From positions 6,604 to 22,377 of the forward strand of contig DMJQ01000015.1 of the NCBI GenBank assembly GCA_003457065.1: a stretch of DNA of 15,774 nucleotides, read 5' to 3'. This document shows positions 14,110 through 15,774 of this stretch, piece by piece. This DNA comes from Clostridiales bacterium (GTDB taxonomy: Bacteria; Bacillota; Clostridia; Tissierellales; Sedimentibacteraceae). Position numbers and translations under genes: made by a program. The notes beneath the pieces were generated by a model. The model was not told where the DNA came from and made no database searches. It was given only the letters and a program-made list of their open reading frames with translations. The first letter of the stretch is position 1. The number at the start of each line of letters is the position of its first letter.

Positions 14110-14688
14110 TTATTCAGTAATAATTTCTACTGTATCTCCGTTTGCCAGTCCCGCTGCATTTCCTTCTTCAACATCAACGTGCATATCCAGCGCATAGTTA
14201 TCGCCGACTCTTGCCAGCACATTTTCAAATATTAATGCTCTTTGTCCGCCAACTTTTACTTTAACGATGTCTTTATCTTTTAAACCGAATTTTGCTCCCT
14301 CTGAAGTATGCATGTGCAAATGTCTTGCTGCAACTATAACTCCTCTTTCTAATTCGACTTCTCCTTTTGGTCCTATTAATTTAATTCCCGGTGTACCTTC
14401 AAGTTTACCTGAATCTCTTATGGGTACATCTTTTAAACCAAGAGTGAATCCGTCGGAAAGAGAGATTTCAACCTGTGATTCTCCTCTCGCAGGTCCGAGA
14501 ATTCTTACTCCCTTTATAGTTCTTTTCGGTCCAACCAGATCAACTTTTTCATCACATGCAAATTGTCCCGGCTGGCTCAAATCTTTAATAGGTGTCAGTT
14601 TATAACCTTCACCGAATAATATATCTATATGTTCCTTACTTAAATGAACATGTTTGTTTGATAAACCTACTGTTGCTTGAAAACTCAT
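14110..14688 (-). CDS. pduL: Phosphate acyltransferase PduL
   Basis: PduL interconverts acyl-CoA and acyl-phosphate (propionyl- or acetyl-), feeding substrate-level phosphorylation with an acyl kinase. The 192-aa protein is complete: zinc-binding histidines in SNKHVHLS (His13, His15) and AARHLHMH (His123, His125, His127), and the C-terminal LDMHVDVEEGNAAG (His170). The start has no 20-30 residue amphipathic extension before the first domain, so it lacks the encapsulation peptide of microcompartment PduL and is probably cytosolic, standing in for a classical Pta. GGAGG is eight bases before the ATG. It has its own promoter and terminator, and no shell or kinase genes adjoin it. Confidence 0.95.
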   Translation of the reverse strand: MSFQATVGLSNKHVHLSKEHIDILFGEGYKLTPIKDLSQPGQFACDEKVDLVGPKRTIKGVRILGPARGESQVEISLSDGFTLGLKDVPIRDSGKLEGTPGIKLIGPKGEVELERGVIVAARHLHMHTSEGAKFGLKDKDIVKVKVGGQRALIFENVLARVGDNYALDMHVDVEEGNAAGLANGDTVEIITE

Positions 14689-14722
14689 GAATTTATCCTC
14701 CGTAATTTATATTTCTTAAAAA

Positions 14723-14751
14723 ATTATAATATACATCGCAAGTTTTATCAA
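14723..14751 (-). promoter_or_regulatory. Sigma-A promoter of pduL
   Basis: TTGATA (14746-14751), 17-bp spacer and TATAAT (14723-14728) on the minus strand, with a start expected near 14716, giving a short leader to the ribosome site. The close match to consensus suggests strong, constitutive expression. Confidence 0.82.
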
Positions 14752-14781
14752 TGGGTAAATTCATTTTTTTACAAAATCCGA

Positions 14782-15672
14782 TTAATTTTTCGCTTCGGCA
14801 GATATATATTTAACCCATATAAGATAAAATATACAGATTATACTCAATATAATAAAGTAATACGAAATATACCTTGAGATGCTGTTTTCAGGCATCACTG
14901 CGGACACAGCATAGAAAAATGCGGCGGCAGGTATGTAAATAAATATTTTTTTATTGTCAATAACGTTATTAATTTTCTTTTTCTCCGAAACCTTTTCTCC
15001 GGCTGCGCTGTGAGAAAAATATTCATCGTCGGGAAGCAATCCCTGTTCATCCATAATATTTAGAAGTCCGTCCGGATCGACAACTTCAATGTTTAATTTG
15101 TCGCTGTATTTTTCAATAAGCTCTTTTGCCCCGTCACTGAGACTGCCGGTTGTAATCAGATATCCGATTTTTATGTTGTTCTGGCACATGAATGTTACCA
15201 GATTTCTTACGTCCAGCTTTTCAAGTTCCATATCGTCATAAAGCTTGTAGACTTTAATGCAGTTTATGATGCCGCCTTTCTCCGAAAGCCACATGTGCAT
15301 TCCTTTTTTCACAAAATTCCTGCATCCTTTTTTTTCAAACAGAAAAGCAATTAGCATTTCAAAATCATCAGAATTTATTTCATCGATTTTTTTCTTGAAA
15401 TGTTCCTTCTTGTTTTTAGAAATCAGTTTTTCTTTACCCTCATTTTTCTTTCTTTCTATATTCAGCTTATTAATTAACGTAAAAATCAGAAAAACTTCCG
15501 CTGCCATCAAAACCGAAAATTTCAGGTTATCGGTTATTAAAAATACTGCAAGCAGCACCAGGATGCTGAGCATTGCTTTGTACAGCACCAGGTCTGTTCT
15601 GTAGCTGAAATAATTCCTTGTTCCCAACGCTTCCTTTATAAATACTCTTTTCATTTTTTTATCATTTACCAC
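14782..15672 (-). CDS. Membrane protein with Mrr-like restriction-endonuclease domain
   Basis: A 296-aa protein with two membrane helices near the N-terminus (about 31-47 and 51-68), a cytoplasmic middle domain and two more helices at the end (about 243-260 and 267-287). The middle (about 95-210) resembles the Mrr catalytic fold: INSDDFEMLIAFLFEKKG, then a strand with KGGIINCIKVYK, then IGYLITTGSLSDGAKELIEK and VVDPDGLLNIM. In active members the region reads like GG-[IVT]-D and then Q-x-K; here the Asp after GG is absent and the loop is shortened, so nuclease activity is doubtful. I chose GTG 15670-15672, six bases after GAGGTG; ATG at 15654 is an alternative without a clear ribosome site. 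The ribosome site lies inside a strong hairpin. Cellular role unknown. Confidence 0.72.
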   Translation of the reverse strand: MVNDKKMKRVFIKEALGTRNYFSYRTDLVLYKAMLSILVLLAVFLITDNLKFSVLMAAEVFLIFTLINKLNIERKKNEGKEKLISKNKKEHFKKKIDEINSDDFEMLIAFLFEKKGCRNFVKKGMHMWLSEKGGIINCIKVYKLYDDMELEKLDVRNLVTFMCQNNIKIGYLITTGSLSDGAKELIEKYSDKLNIEVVDPDGLLNIMDEQGLLPDDEYFSHSAAGEKVSEKKKINNVIDNKKIFIYIPAAAFFYAVSAVMPENSISRYISYYFIILSIICIFYLIWVKYISAEAKN

Positions 15673-15673
15673 A

Positions 15674-15714
15674 AAAATCACCTCATAGTAATTATTCCCA
15701 TATGAGGTGATTTT
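15674..15714 (-). promoter_or_regulatory. Perfect hairpin covering the ribosome site of the Mrr-like gene
   Basis: A perfect 14-bp inverted repeat (15674-15687 with 15701-15714, 13-base loop) precedes the GTG start by one base. The downstream arm on the minus strand contains GAGGTGA, the only good ribosome site, fully paired to TCACCTC in the first arm. It is followed by a few T, so it could also end transcription of an upstream gene outside the window. Sequestration of the ribosome site is the alternative reading. Confidence 0.6.
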
Positions 15715-15774
15715 ATGCAGTTTTTATGTATCGTAAGTTTTTTCATGAAGCACGCAAACTGCAGCACAACGTTT

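Noticed and set aside
14110..14688. PduL as a sign of a bacterial microcompartment operon
   Set aside because: No encapsulation peptide, shell proteins or signature enzymes are present, and the gene is monocistronic.
15716..15763. Inverted repeat TGCAGTTT / AAACTGCA with a 32-base gap at the window edge
   Set aside because: Eight-base arms with a long gap are common by chance; no gene or motif nearby supports a function.
1..15774. Mobile elements, CRISPR, tRNA or rRNA genes
   Set aside because: No transposase or integrase motifs, no regularly spaced direct repeats and no cloverleaf or rRNA-like stretches were recognised on either strand.

Overview
The window looks like chromosomal DNA from a Bacillota anaerobe, most likely class Clostridia. 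The evidence is an operon with FabT and FabK (rather than FabI), a CdaA/CdaR c-di-AMP module, a PduL phosphotransacylase, genes of the 2-hydroxyacyl-CoA dehydratase/activase superfamily, strong GGAGG ribosome sites and low G+C. Nearly everything is transcribed from the minus strand. I saw no tRNA, rRNA, CRISPR array or transposase.

Layout, right to left (direction of minus-strand transcription): (1) 14.8-15.7 kb, a membrane protein with an Mrr-like nuclease domain that appears degenerate, preceded by a perfect 14-bp hairpin covering its ribosome site. (2) 14.1-14.7 kb, a monocistronic pduL with its own promoter and terminator. (3) 12.1-13.9 kb, a YgiQ-type radical SAM protein with its own promoter. 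(4) 7.2-12.0 kb, an operon capA-cdaA-cdaR-sigma-54 activator: an anchored CapA-like phosphatase, the membrane di-adenylate cyclase, its YbbR-domain partner and a PAS/AAA+ enhancer-binding protein. (5) 5.6-7.0 kb, an NhaC-family antiporter behind a good -24/-12 sigma-54 promoter, so the adjacent activator is its likely regulator. Its frame is cut by a TGA where the family usually has Trp. (6) 3.2-5.4 kb, a split three-gene DUF2229 / HgdB-like / activase cluster. The HgdB-like gene carries an in-frame TAA at codon 12 and the activase is cut off after about 78 codons. (7) 1-3.0 kb, the type II fatty acid operon fabT-fabH-acpP-fabK-fabD, with a near-consensus promoter and two FabT operators.

The most striking spot is about 3224-3246. 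A plus-strand gene start (nitronate monooxygenase/FabK-like, with its own promoter and a third FabT operator) and the minus-strand activase start run head-on into each other, and both lose homology within the same ~20 bp. Base composition also appears to shift there (roughly mid-40s % G+C on the left against about 39% on the right in rows I sampled). This is either a real rearrangement breakpoint or a chimeric assembly join, so gene order across ~3.23 kb should not be trusted without read-level support.

The regions probably work as separate units: lipid synthesis under FabT on the left; c-di-AMP signalling tied by operon structure to sigma-54 control of an ion antiporter in the middle; and an ATP-driven iron-sulfur redox module of unknown substrate (6), apparently damaged in this sequence.
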